NCBI RefSeq assembly: GCF_009728995.1
Contig: NZ_VTZW01000006.1
Location: 111,366-175,365 of the forward strand
Length of the DNA: 64,000 bases
Direction of reading: 5' to 3'
Source: Streptomonospora sp. PA3
GTDB lineage: Bacteria > Actinomycetota > Actinomycetes > Streptosporangiales > Streptosporangiaceae
Shown here: positions 1 to 8,198 of the stretch, in pieces
How the letters are laid out: each line of letters opens with the position of its first letter
Position numbering within the stretch: position 1 is the first letter of the stretch
Notes under the pieces: model-generated
The model's database searches: none
What the model was told of the DNA's origin: nothing
Seen by the model: only the letters and a program-made list of their open reading frames with translations
Translations under genes and position numbers: made by a program

Positions 1-670
1 CGTCCTGCTCCAGCAGGTGCGTGCGCTCGTTCTTCGGCTTGGTCAGCTCGGTGATCTTGAGGATGCCCTGGGCGTCGAGGATGTTGTCGGAGTCGAGCTG
101 CTCCTTGGGCGTCTGCTCCAGGTAGTCGATGGCGGCGTCGTCGAGCACGTAGCCGTTCAGGTCCTGGCCGATGACCTCCATGATCCGGTCGCGGAACTCC
201 GCGCGGCGGGTGTAGAGGTCCTCGAAGTCGAAGTGCTTGCCGACGGTCTTCAGCGCCTCGGAGAACTTGGCGCTGAAGAGGTCCTGCAGCTTGTCCTGGC
301 TGCTGGCGTTCTCGACCCCGATCAGCTTGGCCACCCGCAGCACGTCGTCGGTGGTGGGGTTGACGCGGACGAAGAACTTGATGCTGATGTCGGCGCGGAT
401 GTTGTCCTTGCAGATCAGGCCGTCGGTGCCGCTGCGCTCCAGCTCCATGGTCTTGACGGAGATGTCCATGGTCTCGGCCTTGTGCAGGACCGGCAGGACC
501 ACGGCACCGGTGAAGGTGACGTCGACCTTGCGGACCTTGGAGACGATCAGCGCCTTGCCCTGCTCGACCTTGCGGAACAGGCGGGCGATCGTGAAGACCA
601 GGCCGATGACGATCAGCAGCGCGACGGCGAGCAGTACGCCTGCTCCGGTGGTGATGGTGCTCGTATCCAT
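1..670 (-). CDS. Flotillin / SPFH-domain membrane protein (3' end outside window)
   Basis: The reverse strand encodes about 223 residues from an ATG at 670 and runs off the left edge. It opens with one hydrophobic segment (about residues 9-27), followed by an SPFH/PHB-like domain (VEQGKALIVSKVRKV, then NIRADISIKFFVRVNP). Family knowledge: flotillins (FloT, YqiK) anchor in the membrane and scaffold ordered lipid microdomains. The YqiJ-type membrane OB-fold gene at 1957-2604 lies upstream on the same strand, separated by an oxidoreductase gene, which matches the usual yqiJ-yqiK partnership. The coiled-coil C-terminal half is not visible, so length and C-terminal repeats cannot be judged. Confidence 0.88.
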   Translation of the reverse strand, partial: MDTSTITTGAGVLLAVALLIVIGLVFTIARLFRKVEQGKALIVSKVRKVDVTFTGAVVLPVLHKAETMDISVKTMELERSGTDGLICKDNIRADISIKFFVRVNPTTDDVLRVAKLIGVENASSQDKLQDLFSAKFSEALKTVGKHFDFEDLYTRRAEFRDRIMEVIGQDLNGYVLDDAAIDYLEQTPKEQLDSDNILDAQGILKITELTKPKNERTHLLEQD

Positions 671-992
671 CAGGCGGTGTTCTCTTTCATCCTGGGGGAG
701 TCGGACGCCGGGGCACCCGCCTCCCGGCGGGCGGCGCCGACCGCGGGCCGCGGGTGCCGCGTGCGCAGCGGGTGGAAGCGGAGTCGGCGGATGGGGGATC
801 GGCCGGCGCCGCACCCCTCCCGGCCGCGGCGCCGATGTGATGGGTAGGACGCCGGCCGGGCGGAGCGGGTTCCGACCGGACGGCCCTCGGCGCGGGCGTG
901 CGCGGCCGAGGCCGGTGGAGCGGACGAGCGGGCGGGTGAGGACGCGGTGCGGGTGCCGGGTGCGGGCGGTGCCGCGGCCCGGCCGGGAGGGG
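671..992. other. Intergenic, no gene seen
   Basis: This 322-base stretch is strongly GC-rich. All long open frames across it are extensions of neighbours or antisense shadows. I see no repeat or convincing hairpin. It presumably holds the flotillin promoter, but no clear -10/-35 pair stands out. Confidence 0.5.
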
Positions 993-1865
993 TCAGTCGA
1001 TCAGAGGGCGGACCTCGGCGGCGGCGAAGCGCACGAAGCCCTCGGGATCGGGCTCGTCGGCGGTGGGCTGGAGGACCACGGTGTGCGCCCCCGCCTGTGC
1101 GCGGCGGCGGACGGCCTCGGCCACCGCTGCCGCGTCGCCGGACACCGCCACCTCCGGCACCGAGGCCATGCCTTCGCGTTCCAGCTCGGCGCGCAGCCGC
1201 TCGTCGGCTCCCGGACCGGTGGCAGCGAGCAGGTAGGACACCACCCGGTGGTCGTCGGTCCGCCCCGCTTCGGCGCGGCCTTCGTCGATCAGCCGGCGCG
1301 CCTCGCGCACGCGGTCGGGTCCGGCTCGGGCGTCCAGGACGGTGCCGTCGGCGCAGCGCCCCGCCAGCCCGACGGTGCGCGGCCCTCGTGCGCCGGCGAG
1401 CAGGCGGGGGGCGGTCGCGGGCGGCCAGTCGAGGGCGACGTCGTCGAGGCGGATGTAGCGGCCCTCGGTGGTCAGCCGCTCGCCCCGCAGCAGCGCCCGC
1501 AGCGCCGTGACGTGCTCCTCCAGCAGGGTCAGCGGCGACGACGCCTTCGCCCCGACCTGCGCCATCCACTCCTGGATGCCGTGGCCGACGGCCAGCGTGA
1601 CGCGGTCGGGGAACAGGCGGTGCAGGGTGGCCGCCTCCATGGCGGTCAGGGCGACGTTGCGCAGCGGCACCGGGAGCAGGCCCACCCCCACCCGCAGCCG
1701 CTCGGTCCAGGCCAGCGCCGCGGACGCGGTGGCGATCCCGCTCTCCAGGAAGCAGTCCTCCCACAGCCACAGCTCCTCCAGCCCCGCCTCGTCGGCGGTG
1801 CGCGCCACGGAGCGGAGGCGTTCGGGGGGCAACTGGGGGCGGAACACGGCGCCGAGTGTCGTCAT
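993..1865 (-). CDS. LLM-class F420-dependent oxidoreductase
   Basis: A 290-residue protein beginning MTTLGAVFRPQLPPERLRS. The open frame extends further upstream, but only from this ATG does it read like the family. It has the luciferase-like monooxygenase TIM-barrel signature: an opening strand, LEELWLWEDCF, then RLRVGVGLLPVPLRNVAL, and a late HTVVLQPT strand. Family knowledge: such proteins use F420 (or FMN) to reduce or oxidise small molecules; the substrate cannot be told from sequence. It lies between the flotillin gene and its YqiJ-like partner on the same strand, perhaps an insertion into that pair. Function is certain only at class level. Confidence 0.85.
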   Translation of the reverse strand: MTTLGAVFRPQLPPERLRSVARTADEAGLEELWLWEDCFLESGIATASAALAWTERLRVGVGLLPVPLRNVALTAMEAATLHRLFPDRVTLAVGHGIQEWMAQVGAKASSPLTLLEEHVTALRALLRGERLTTEGRYIRLDDVALDWPPATAPRLLAGARGPRTVGLAGRCADGTVLDARAGPDRVREARRLIDEGRAEAGRTDDHRVVSYLLAATGPGADERLRAELEREGMASVPEVAVSGDAAAVAEAVRRRAQAGAHTVVLQPTADEPDPEGFVRFAAAEVRPLID

Positions 1866-1956
1866 GCCGTCGTTCCTACCGCGCGCCGATCGCCGCGGGC
1901 AATGGAACCGTCGGGCCTGGGGACGACGCCGGTCGGCCGGTTGCGGCCAGGGCCCG

Positions 1957-2604
1957 TCAGGCCGATGTGCCCGGGTCGAGCGCGGGGTCGAAGGGGGTGA
2001 CGCGGTACACGCCGGTTTCGGAGTCGTAGTCGAAGATGAGCGCGGTGCTGCCCGCACTCAGCCGCTCCTCGCCGATGGTGCGGACCTCGATCAGCGACGA
2101 CGAACCGTCGGCCCCGGAGATCTCGGCCTGGCCGAACCCCTGGTCGACCCGGCCGGTGCGCACGACGCAGGTCTTGCCGACGAAGTCGGCGCCCCGCGGC
2201 TGCCGCTCGGCGGGCAGCAGCCGGCGCAGCCCCATCACGATCGCGGCGGTGGCGCCCCAGGCGAGGATCACCGCCGCCACCAGCACGACCAGGGCGAGCG
2301 CGATCGCCAGCGGCGGCGAATCCGTCAGCGAGTCGATCAGCACTGTCCCCACCAGACTCACGAACCAGGCCACCGCGATCATCAGCGACAGCACCACGGT
2401 CACCGGAACGCCGCCCAGGCCGAGGGCGCCCAGGGCTCCGCCGACGCCGCCGCCGGAGCCGGTGTCGAGGTCGGCGTCGCCGTCGAGCATGCCGGAGTCG
2501 GCGGCGCCCAGGACCACGAGGAACCAGTAGCCGACGACCACCACCAGCATGAAGCTGAACAGGACGGTGGGAAACGCCAGGGAGGCTTCGAGCAGACCAG
2601 TCAT
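1957..2604 (-). CDS. YqiJ/NfeD-like membrane protein with C-terminal OB fold
   Basis: A 215-residue protein. Three hydrophobic segments (about residues 8-32, 66-88, 98-122) precede a soluble beta-rich C-terminal domain starting near GADFVGKTCVVRTG. That order matches YqiJ/NfeD-type proteins, whose OB fold faces the cytoplasm and which pair with flotillins. The Asp/Gly-rich stretch around residues 40-60 is a linker between membrane segments. It is encoded upstream of the flotillin gene on the same strand, supporting a microdomain or membrane-stress role (inference from context). Exact subfamily is uncertain. Confidence 0.75.
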   Translation of the reverse strand: MTGLLEASLAFPTVLFSFMLVVVVGYWFLVVLGAADSGMLDGDADLDTGSGGGVGGALGALGLGGVPVTVVLSLMIAVAWFVSLVGTVLIDSLTDSPPLAIALALVVLVAAVILAWGATAAIVMGLRRLLPAERQPRGADFVGKTCVVRTGRVDQGFGQAEISGADGSSSLIEVRTIGEERLSAGSTALIFDYDSETGVYRVTPFDPALDPGTSA

Positions 2605-2816
2605 CGGTCGGTGCAGCCCTCTCCCTCGAAAACCGCGGCCACCGCGCCGGCGGCGTCCGGCACGTGGCCAATGACCTTACCGAAGAGGGTGCGCCCTCCT
2701 GCAGCCCGGTGCGCTGTCCGCAAGCGGTCAGCGGGCCGCCCGCCTGCCGCGCCCGCGTCGCGGCGAGGCCGGCGGGCGGCGGATCGGCCGTCCCCGCGCG
2801 GGACGTCTTCGCGTCC

Positions 2817-3737
2817 TCATCGGGGTCCCGCCCCGGGCGGCGCGGCCTCGGGTTCGGCGAGCCGGCGACGGGCCATGGCAAGGAACGCCCGCCCGGCAGG
2901 GCTGGTGTACCGCGGACGCGCGGCGATGACGATGCGGCGCTGCAGATCCGGCGCGGACAGCGGGACCCGCACGAGCTCGGGCGCCGCCGCGGCCGCGGAC
3001 TCGGGCAGCACCGCGACCCCGATCCCCTGCAGGACCAGTTGGCAGACGAGGCCGAGGTCGCGCGTCTCGGCGACGACGTTCGGGGTGAACCCCGACTCCC
3101 GGCAGGCGCGTTCGAGGTTGGTGCGCAGCTTGCTGCTGTGCGGGGCCGTGACGACGGGGGCGCCGCGGAGCTCCGCCAGTGACAGCGATTCCCGCTGCGC
3201 CAGCGGGTGTTCGGGATGGAGGGCGACGTCGAGGCGTTCGCGTGCGATGACGCGCGGACCCATCTCGTCGGGCAGCGGCGGGTCGGCCGGCCCCTGCCCG
3301 ATGACGGCGACGTCGAGCGCGCCCCCGGCCAGCTCTTCCAGCAGGGCGTCGGTCTCCTCCTCCACCAGGGTGAGCCGGATCTGCGGGTGCCGGCGATGAA
3401 AGGCGCCCAGCAGCGCCGGTACGCGCTGGTCGGGCAGCGGCTGCACGAGACCCACTGCGAGGCTGCCGGTGAGCAGGCCGGACAGCGCCGAGATCGACTC
3501 CTTGGCGCCGGCGGCCTCGGCGAGCATCGCTCGGGCGTGCGGCAGCAGGGCCTCGCCCGCGGCGGTCAGCGCGACGGAGCGGCGGTCCCGCCGGAACAGG
3601 CGCTCGCCCAGCTCGGCTTCCAGGCGCCGGATCTGCTGGCTGACGGCAGGCTGTGCGACGCGGAACCGGTCGGCGGCCCGGGTGAAATGGCACTCCTCGG
3701 CCACCGCGACGAAGTACTCGAGCTGACGGAGCTCCAT
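2817..3737 (-). CDS. LysR-family transcriptional regulator
   Basis: A 306-residue protein beginning MELRQLEYFVAVAEECHF, the classic LysR N-terminal winged helix-turn-helix (residues 1-62, with AADRFRVAQPAVSQQIRRLE as recognition region), followed by a periplasmic-binding-like effector domain (about 90-295). It is transcribed divergently from the dihydrofolate-reductase-like gene at 3840 and most likely controls it. A short inverted sequence fitting the T-N11-A LysR rule overlaps its own start codon, consistent with autoregulation. Effector unknown. Confidence 0.93.
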   Translation of the reverse strand: MELRQLEYFVAVAEECHFTRAADRFRVAQPAVSQQIRRLEAELGERLFRRDRRSVALTAAGEALLPHARAMLAEAAGAKESISALSGLLTGSLAVGLVQPLPDQRVPALLGAFHRRHPQIRLTLVEEETDALLEELAGGALDVAVIGQGPADPPLPDEMGPRVIARERLDVALHPEHPLAQRESLSLAELRGAPVVTAPHSSKLRTNLERACRESGFTPNVVAETRDLGLVCQLVLQGIGVAVLPESAAAAAPELVRVPLSAPDLQRRIVIAARPRYTSPAGRAFLAMARRRLAEPEAAPPGAGPR

Positions 3738-3750
3738 AAATGAACCTTAT
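3736..3750. promoter_or_regulatory. Candidate LysR box
   Basis: ATAA and TTAT flank a 7-base centre (15 bases in all) immediately at the LysR start codon, in the gap between the divergent LysR and reductase genes. It fits the T-N11-A rule for LysR sites. A second CTTAT lies near 3776-3781. Inference only. Confidence 0.4.
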
Positions 3751-3839
3751 CCCTCTGAGCAGAAGCACGTCTTGGACTTATCACAGCCGACGCCCGTAGC
3801 GTCGTCGGCATCGCAGGAGATCGGCACGGGAGATGTGAC

Positions 3840-4376
3840 ATGGGCAATCTGGTGGTCTCGGAGTTCCTCGCTCTCAACGGCGTGATGGAGGCGCCGGAGA
3901 AGTGGTCGCTGGACTATTTCGACGACGGCATCGCCGAGTTCAAGCTGGCCGAGATCCTGTCCGGCGGCGCGCTTCTGCTCGGCCGCAGGACTTATGACGG
4001 CTTCGCGGCCGCATGGCCGGGGCGGACGGACGAGACCGGGTTCGCGGACAAGATCAACGAGATGCCGAAGTACGTCGTCTCTTCTCGCGGCGACGCGCCT
4101 TGGCGGAACACGACCGTGATCGGGCCGGACTTCGCCGAGCCGGTCGCAGCACTGAAGGCGGAGGTCGCCGGCGACATCCTGGTCAACGGCAGCGGCGAAC
4201 TGGTGGACGGCCTCCTGGCCGAGGGCCTGGTCGACCGGCTCACGCTGATCACGTATCCGGTGATGCCGGCGTCCGGGAAGCGGCTGTTCGCCGACGGCAC
4301 CGCGGCGGAGCTGGAGCTGATCGAGACGCGGGAGTTCGCCGGCCCGGTCCTGAGCACGTACGCGGTGCGGAAGTGA
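3840..4376 (+). CDS. Dihydrofolate-reductase-like (RibD C-terminal fold) oxidoreductase
   Basis: A 178-residue protein with the RibD_C/DHFR-like pattern of the actinobacterial YwjB/YyaP group: GNLVVSEFLALNGVMEAPE at the start, GALLLGRRTYDGFA near residue 45, then GDILVNGSGELVDGLL near 115, and YPVMPASGKRLF. Family knowledge: these bind NADPH and reduce unidentified substrates; they are not the housekeeping DHFR. ATG with GGGAGATG spacing upstream. Divergent LysR at 2817-3737 is the likely regulator. Its stop codon overlaps the GTG of the next small gene, so the two are translationally coupled. Confidence 0.88.
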   Translation: MGNLVVSEFLALNGVMEAPEKWSLDYFDDGIAEFKLAEILSGGALLLGRRTYDGFAAAWPGRTDETGFADKINEMPKYVVSSRGDAPWRNTTVIGPDFAEPVAALKAEVAGDILVNGSGELVDGLLAEGLVDRLTLITYPVMPASGKRLFADGTAAELELIETREFAGPVLSTYAVRK

Positions 4377-4609
4377 TCAGCGCGGCGGTGCGGGCGCGTG
4401 CCGCGACGACGCTCGCGGCCTGGGCCGCGGCGTTCGGGATCGTCCTGGTACTGCTGACGCTCTTCGGCGACGCGCTGGCCGCTCTGGCGATGCCCGCCCG
4501 TGCCCTGCTCATCAGCGGGGTGCTCGTCGTGGTCATGGTCAATCTGGTCATGCCGCGGGTGAGCGCAGCGGTCGACCGGTGGTGCGCGAGCACCGGAGAG
4601 GACCGCTGA
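4373..4609 (+). CDS. Small two-helix membrane protein
   Basis: A GTG at 4373 overlaps the preceding TGA (GTGA) and gives a 78-residue protein with two hydrophobic helices (about 12-35 and 42-60). I do not recognise a family; small DUF2798-like proteins have this shape. The 4-base overlap makes co-expression with the reductase likely. The same frame is open further upstream, but that part lies inside the reductase gene and is a shadow. Confidence 0.65.
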   Translation: MISAAVRARAATTLAAWAAAFGIVLVLLTLFGDALAALAMPARALLISGVLVVVMVNLVMPRVSAAVDRWCASTGEDR

Positions 4610-4625
4610 GCGGCGCCGTCGCGGC

Positions 4626-4661
4626 GGGCGGGGCGGGGGGGCCGAGACCGGCGCCCCGCCC
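4626..4661. terminator. Convergent-gene hairpin
   Basis: GGGCGGGGCG (4626-4635) pairs with CGCCCCGCCC (4652-4661) between the convergent small membrane gene and MFS gene. The 16-base loop itself contains a smaller GCC/GGC pairing. There is no T-run, as is usual for actinomycete terminators. Confidence 0.6.
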
Positions 4662-4675
4662 TGCCCGAGGACGGC

Positions 4676-6100
4676 TCAGCCGCCGGCGACCGTTCGGGGC
4701 GGGCGCTTCCAGAGGAGGGTGAGCAGGATGCCGCCCGCAAGGGCGGTCGTCACCGTCACCGGGACGAAGGCGGCCTGGAATCCGGCGCCCGCCTCCAGCA
4801 CGACGCCGGCTGCCACGGTCACGACCACCGTGGTCAGAAAGCCGCTCATGTTGACCAGGCCGGAGGCCACGCCCGTGCGCTCGGCGGGCAGGCCGTCGCG
4901 GGCGAAGTCGAACGACAGGGCGGGCGCGATCACCGCTCCCGACGCGCTGACCACCAGCACGGCGAGCACCAGCCACGTCGGCGGCAGCCCGCCGGGCCAG
5001 CCGACCACGGTGAGCCAGCCCCCGGCGAACAGGCTCACCAGCGCGGTCGCCAGGGGGCGCCGCACACCGGGGCGCCGGCCGGCCAGCAGCCCGATGACCG
5101 GGGAGACCCACAGCACGGCCGCGCCGATACCGGAGAGCAGGGTGCCGGCCACCGCAGGAGCGAACCCCATCCCCTCCACAAGGAAGGGATAGCCCCAGAG
5201 CACACCGAGCATCGTGAAGGGCGGCATGATCGCCGCGTGGTGGGCCAGGCCCAGCCGCGGTCCGTGCGTGCGCAGTGCTTCGGCGATGCTCTCCAGTGCG
5301 CGCACGGGCGGGTGGGCGCCCGCGGCCGGCCGGCCCGAGGGCCGGTCGCGCACCACCAGCAGTACGAGCAGCGTCATCGCCAGCGTCACGCCGGAGAAGG
5401 CGAGGAATGCGCCCGTCCAGCCCAGTCCGTGCAGCGCGAAGGACAGCGGGGCGACGCTGGCCGCCTGGCCCAGCCCGCCGGCGACCCCCGTCAGCCCGCT
5501 GACGAGCGCGTAGCGGGCGCGGGGGAACCACAGTGCCGCGAGGCGGATCACGTTGAGGAACGTGACGGCGTCGCCCATGCCGATCAGCACCCGGCCGGCG
5601 ATGGCCGCCTCGATGGAGGGAGCCAGCGCGAAGACGGCCACGCCCGCCGCCATCAGCAGGGAACCCGCGATCAACGAGGCGCGGGGACCGACCCGGTCGG
5701 CGAGCAGTCCGGTGGGAACCTGCAGCAGCACGTACACCAGCAGTTGGAGCATGGGCAGCATCGACAGCAGCGCCGGGCCGGCGTCGAACCGCTCCTGGGC
5801 CTCCAGCGCCGCGGCGCCCAGGCCGTTGCGGTGGAACATCGCCAGGAAGTAGACGCCTACTCCGATGCCCCACACCAGCCAGGCGCGGGCGCCGCCGACC
5901 GGTTCGGCGGCGGGCCGGGCCGCCGGCGGCGGGGCCGCGGGGCTTGCGGGGGTGCGGTGTCCGCGGCTCCCCGCTGCGTGAGCGGGCGCCGTCGACACCC
6001 GATGACCGGATGAATGAGGGCGCACGTAGCCGTCCCGGCGGCGGCCGGCGGACCGCGAGGCGCCGGCCGGGTGCTCGGCGGAGGGACCGGCCCCGCTCAT
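4676..6100 (-). CDS. MFS transporter
   Basis: A 474-residue protein with twelve predicted membrane segments. The loop after TM2 carries LLADRVGPRASL, the MFS motif-A position, and a second-half counterpart sits at LLAGRRPGVRRP. The first 70 residues are a disordered, Pro/Ala/His-rich cytoplasmic tail. Start chosen at ATG 6100, which overlaps the GntR stop (ATGA), rather than the longer open frame to 6397 that would run through the regulator. Family knowledge: proton-driven solute transport; a metabolite or drug substrate is possible. Its GntR partner upstream suggests induction by a small molecule. Confidence 0.88.
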   Translation of the reverse strand: MSGAGPSAEHPAGASRSAGRRRDGYVRPHSSGHRVSTAPAHAAGSRGHRTPASPAAPPPAARPAAEPVGGARAWLVWGIGVGVYFLAMFHRNGLGAAALEAQERFDAGPALLSMLPMLQLLVYVLLQVPTGLLADRVGPRASLIAGSLLMAAGVAVFALAPSIEAAIAGRVLIGMGDAVTFLNVIRLAALWFPRARYALVSGLTGVAGGLGQAASVAPLSFALHGLGWTGAFLAFSGVTLAMTLLVLLVVRDRPSGRPAAGAHPPVRALESIAEALRTHGPRLGLAHHAAIMPPFTMLGVLWGYPFLVEGMGFAPAVAGTLLSGIGAAVLWVSPVIGLLAGRRPGVRRPLATALVSLFAGGWLTVVGWPGGLPPTWLVLAVLVVSASGAVIAPALSFDFARDGLPAERTGVASGLVNMSGFLTTVVVTVAAGVVLEAGAGFQAAFVPVTVTTALAGGILLTLLWKRPPRTVAGG

Positions 6101-6741
6101 GTGCGCGCTCCGAGCAGCTGTGCGGCGCCGTCCAGGTGCTCCTGCACGGCGTTGCGCGCCGACTCCGCGTCGCCCGCCCGGATCGCCGCGAGGATGGCGG
6201 CGTGCTCGTCGATGTTCCTGCGCATCCGCGACACGGTGCGAACCCCCTCCTTCATCATCCGCAGCTGCCGGTCGCGCAGCGAGTCGTACAGCCCGGCGAG
6301 GATCGCGTTGCCGCTCGCGGCGACGATCTCGCGGTGGAACTCGCGGTCGGCCAGCACGAACGCCTGGCGGTCCCCCTCCACCTCGGCGCGCATGCACTCG
6401 AGCAGCTCGGCCAGCCGGTGCGCCAGGGCCTCGCGCTCTGCCGACTCGGCTCCGGCCGCCTTCTGCGCGGTGTGCGCCTCCACGAGCCGGCGGGTCTCGA
6501 CGACGTCGTCGATCTCGTCCTGGGAGACGGGGACCACCAGCGCACCGCGCTTGGGGTAGAGCCGCACCAGCCCTTCGGCCTCCAGGCGCAGCAGCGCTTC
6601 GCGCACCGGCGTGCGGGAGACCCCGACACCCGCGGCGATGTCCCCTTCGCTGATGAGGTCGCCGCCGGCGTAGCGGCGGGCCAGGATCGCGTCTTTGGCG
6701 TAGCGGTAGGCGCGGTCGGTCGCCGACGTCTTTGTATGCAT
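6097..6741 (-). CDS. GntR-family regulator, FCD (FadR) subgroup
   Basis: A 214-residue protein. The N-terminal winged helix (residues about 10-75) contains ISEGDIAAGVGVSRTPVREA, the typical GntR recognition region. The C-terminal all-helical FCD domain has DREFHREIVAASGN and a late RMRRNIDEHAAILAAIRAGD, where the His residues normally bind metal or ligand. It is co-transcribed with, and overlaps by 4 bases, the MFS gene downstream, so it probably controls that transporter in response to an organic acid. The start codon appears to be leaderless (see the site at 6732-6756). Confidence 0.93.
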   Translation of the reverse strand: MHTKTSATDRAYRYAKDAILARRYAGGDLISEGDIAAGVGVSRTPVREALLRLEAEGLVRLYPKRGALVVPVSQDEIDDVVETRRLVEAHTAQKAAGAESAEREALAHRLAELLECMRAEVEGDRQAFVLADREFHREIVAASGNAILAGLYDSLRDRQLRMMKEGVRTVSRMRRNIDEHAAILAAIRAGDAESARNAVQEHLDGAAQLLGART

Positions 6742-6756
6742 CTTGTATCTATGCTA
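6732..6756 (-). promoter_or_regulatory. Probable leaderless promoter and operator of the GntR-MFS operon
   Basis: On the reverse strand a TAGCAT -10-like hexamer (complement of 6751-6756) lies 9 bases before the ATG, so transcription would begin at or near the start codon. No Shine-Dalgarno sequence is present. Two direct TTGTAT repeats (6732-6737 and 6743-6748, on the forward strand) overlap this site and could be GntR half-sites. Confidence 0.4.
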
Positions 6757-7523
6757 GCCGCGCACGCCCACGCGCGCGCGGGAGAACGAGGTGTGACACG
6801 CCACGGCCGGCCGTGGCGCCGAGCACGGCCGGGCGGGTGCGCTCCGGTCGGCCCGAGATGGTTCCCGGCCCCGGCGGCCGCGCGGCGCCGGAGTGGCCTG
6901 TGAGGCCACGGGGACACCAAGAGACGGTCACACCGCCATCAAGGGGGGCCAAACCTCCAGTTCGGACTAGAAGCGACTAACCGCCCGACCGAATACCACG
7001 GTTTGTCACCGGACGGACACGAAACGCCTATCGAGGCTGCCCTCAGGGCCGCCTCGGGGATGCAATACGCAGATTTGTGCGGTTGAACAGGTTTTGTGCG
7101 GCGCGAAGCGGTCCGGCGCCGCCCCGAGCTGCGGGAACACCGCTCCCACCAGGGATGACGCAACCCGCACCCCGTGGTGGCTCGCCGTGAAGCGCCTGAC
7201 ATTCCCCGGGGACCACCCATGGCCTGTTTCGGCCAGCAGACTCGAACCGACCCCTTTTGACCTGGAAAAACACCACGTACACGCGGATGTCACCCCGCAT
7301 CCACCTGTGACATGGGCCACATTTTCGAGGGTCGACCCCTAGGGGGCGATTGCTGCTACTATCCGGAGCGCAAAGAATAACCAGGAGGTAACGACAGAGT
7401 TCGCGGCCTACCAACTTTGCAAAGATCGTGGGTCTTCCACTGACCGGCCCATGCTCGGACCGCGGTAGCGCCTCCCTCGCAGGCGGCGCCCCACGGCGGC
7501 AACCGGACTGATCAGGAGACGAA
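6742..7523. other. 782-base intergenic region with long leader
   Basis: The left part holds the GntR promoter. The right part (about 7330-7523) looks like a promoter plus a leader of about 150 bases before the 127-aa gene. It contains the perfect palindrome GGGTCGACCC (7329-7338) and a strong AGGAGGT (7384-7390) not followed by any start codon in a useful frame. A GTG at 7428 opens a 27-codon frame ending at 7511, 13 bases before the next start, which could be a leader peptide. The rest shows nothing I can name. Confidence 0.45.
7332..7362 (+). promoter_or_regulatory. Candidate promoter of the 127-aa gene
   Basis: TACTAT (7357-7362) resembles a -10 element, with TCGACC (7332-7337) about 19 bases upstream as a weak -35. 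The local sequence is AT-richer than its surroundings. The -35 overlaps the GTCGAC palindrome, so a repressor could occlude it. Confidence 0.3.
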
Positions 7524-7907
7524 GTGAGTCACTGGCGGTTGAACAATCCGCGGGCCAACCGCGTGAAGGCGGCATTGGCTAACCGCGTCAAACACAGACC
7601 CCGGCACGCGTTCTGCGCCGAGCGAGCCGTGACAGCCCTGTGGGATGAACTCGTCGCCGTCGCCGCCCGCCCGATGTACCGGGCCGGCACCTCCGAACTC
7701 GCGGTCATCTCGATCATGCGCGGCATCAACGTCTGGTGCCGCGACGGCAAGTTCATCTGGAACGACCTCTTCGGCAGCACCGTCACCCATCCGGCCAGCG
7801 ATCCCGCCGGGGCCGCGGAGCTGCTCAACTCCCTCTCCTTCTCCTTCCCCCTCACCAGTCCTTTCCAGCGCGGCCGCCACCATGCGTCGTCGCTGTCCGC
7901 GGCTTGA
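7524..7907 (+). CDS. Hypothetical protein, 127 aa
   Basis: ATG at 7524 follows GGAGACGAAG at good spacing. I do not recognise the product. It has a basic N-terminus (about eight Arg/Lys in the first 28 residues), a compact middle with ELAVISIMRGINVWCRDGKF, and a Ser/Phe-rich, probably disordered tail. There is no signal peptide or membrane helix. The long leader and isolated position suggest a regulated single gene. Codon usage and GC3 look genuine. Confidence 0.6.
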   Translation: MSHWRLNNPRANRVKAALANRVKHRPRHAFCAERAVTALWDELVAVAARPMYRAGTSELAVISIMRGINVWCRDGKFIWNDLFGSTVTHPASDPAGAAELLNSLSFSFPLTSPFQRGRHHASSLSAA

Positions 7908-8198
7908 AGCGATCCCGGCACCGGCGAGACTCCACCCGGCCCCGGTTCCGGTGCGCCACGAGTGCGCGAGCCGTCGAGTGAAGTCTCTGTAGGGTGAGAC
8001 GCGCCAAGCGTCCATCCGGTTCCGGCTTGTTCGCGGCAGCCGCCACCACCTCAGTCACCCGCCCCGGGCATTCGTGTGCCCGATGGATCCGGCCCGCGGT
8101 GCGGCCCCGGGGCGCGGGTCCTGCGGCCCTACCTCTCCGCCGCCGATCCCCCACTGCCCGGCCGGGCCCGGGCGGCCTTCGCCGCCCTCGTCGCTCAC
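7908..8198. other. Intergenic, nothing recognised
   Basis: About 290 bases between the convergent 127-aa gene and the TetR gene. It has GC-rich filler with imperfect GGCACCGG/CCGGTTCCGG inverted pairs near 7915-7950 that may act as a terminator. No open frame resembles a protein. Confidence 0.4.

Noticed and set aside
237..3399. Long forward open frames over 237-2000 and 1468-3399
   Set aside because: Antisense to the flotillin, oxidoreductase, OB-fold and LysR genes. Composition is Arg/Gly/Ala/Pro-rich with no motif; they follow from high GC at third positions.
7240..7260. TTCGAGTC on the reverse strand resembling a tRNA T-loop
   Set aside because: The stem does not pair and no D- or anticodon arm can be drawn around it.
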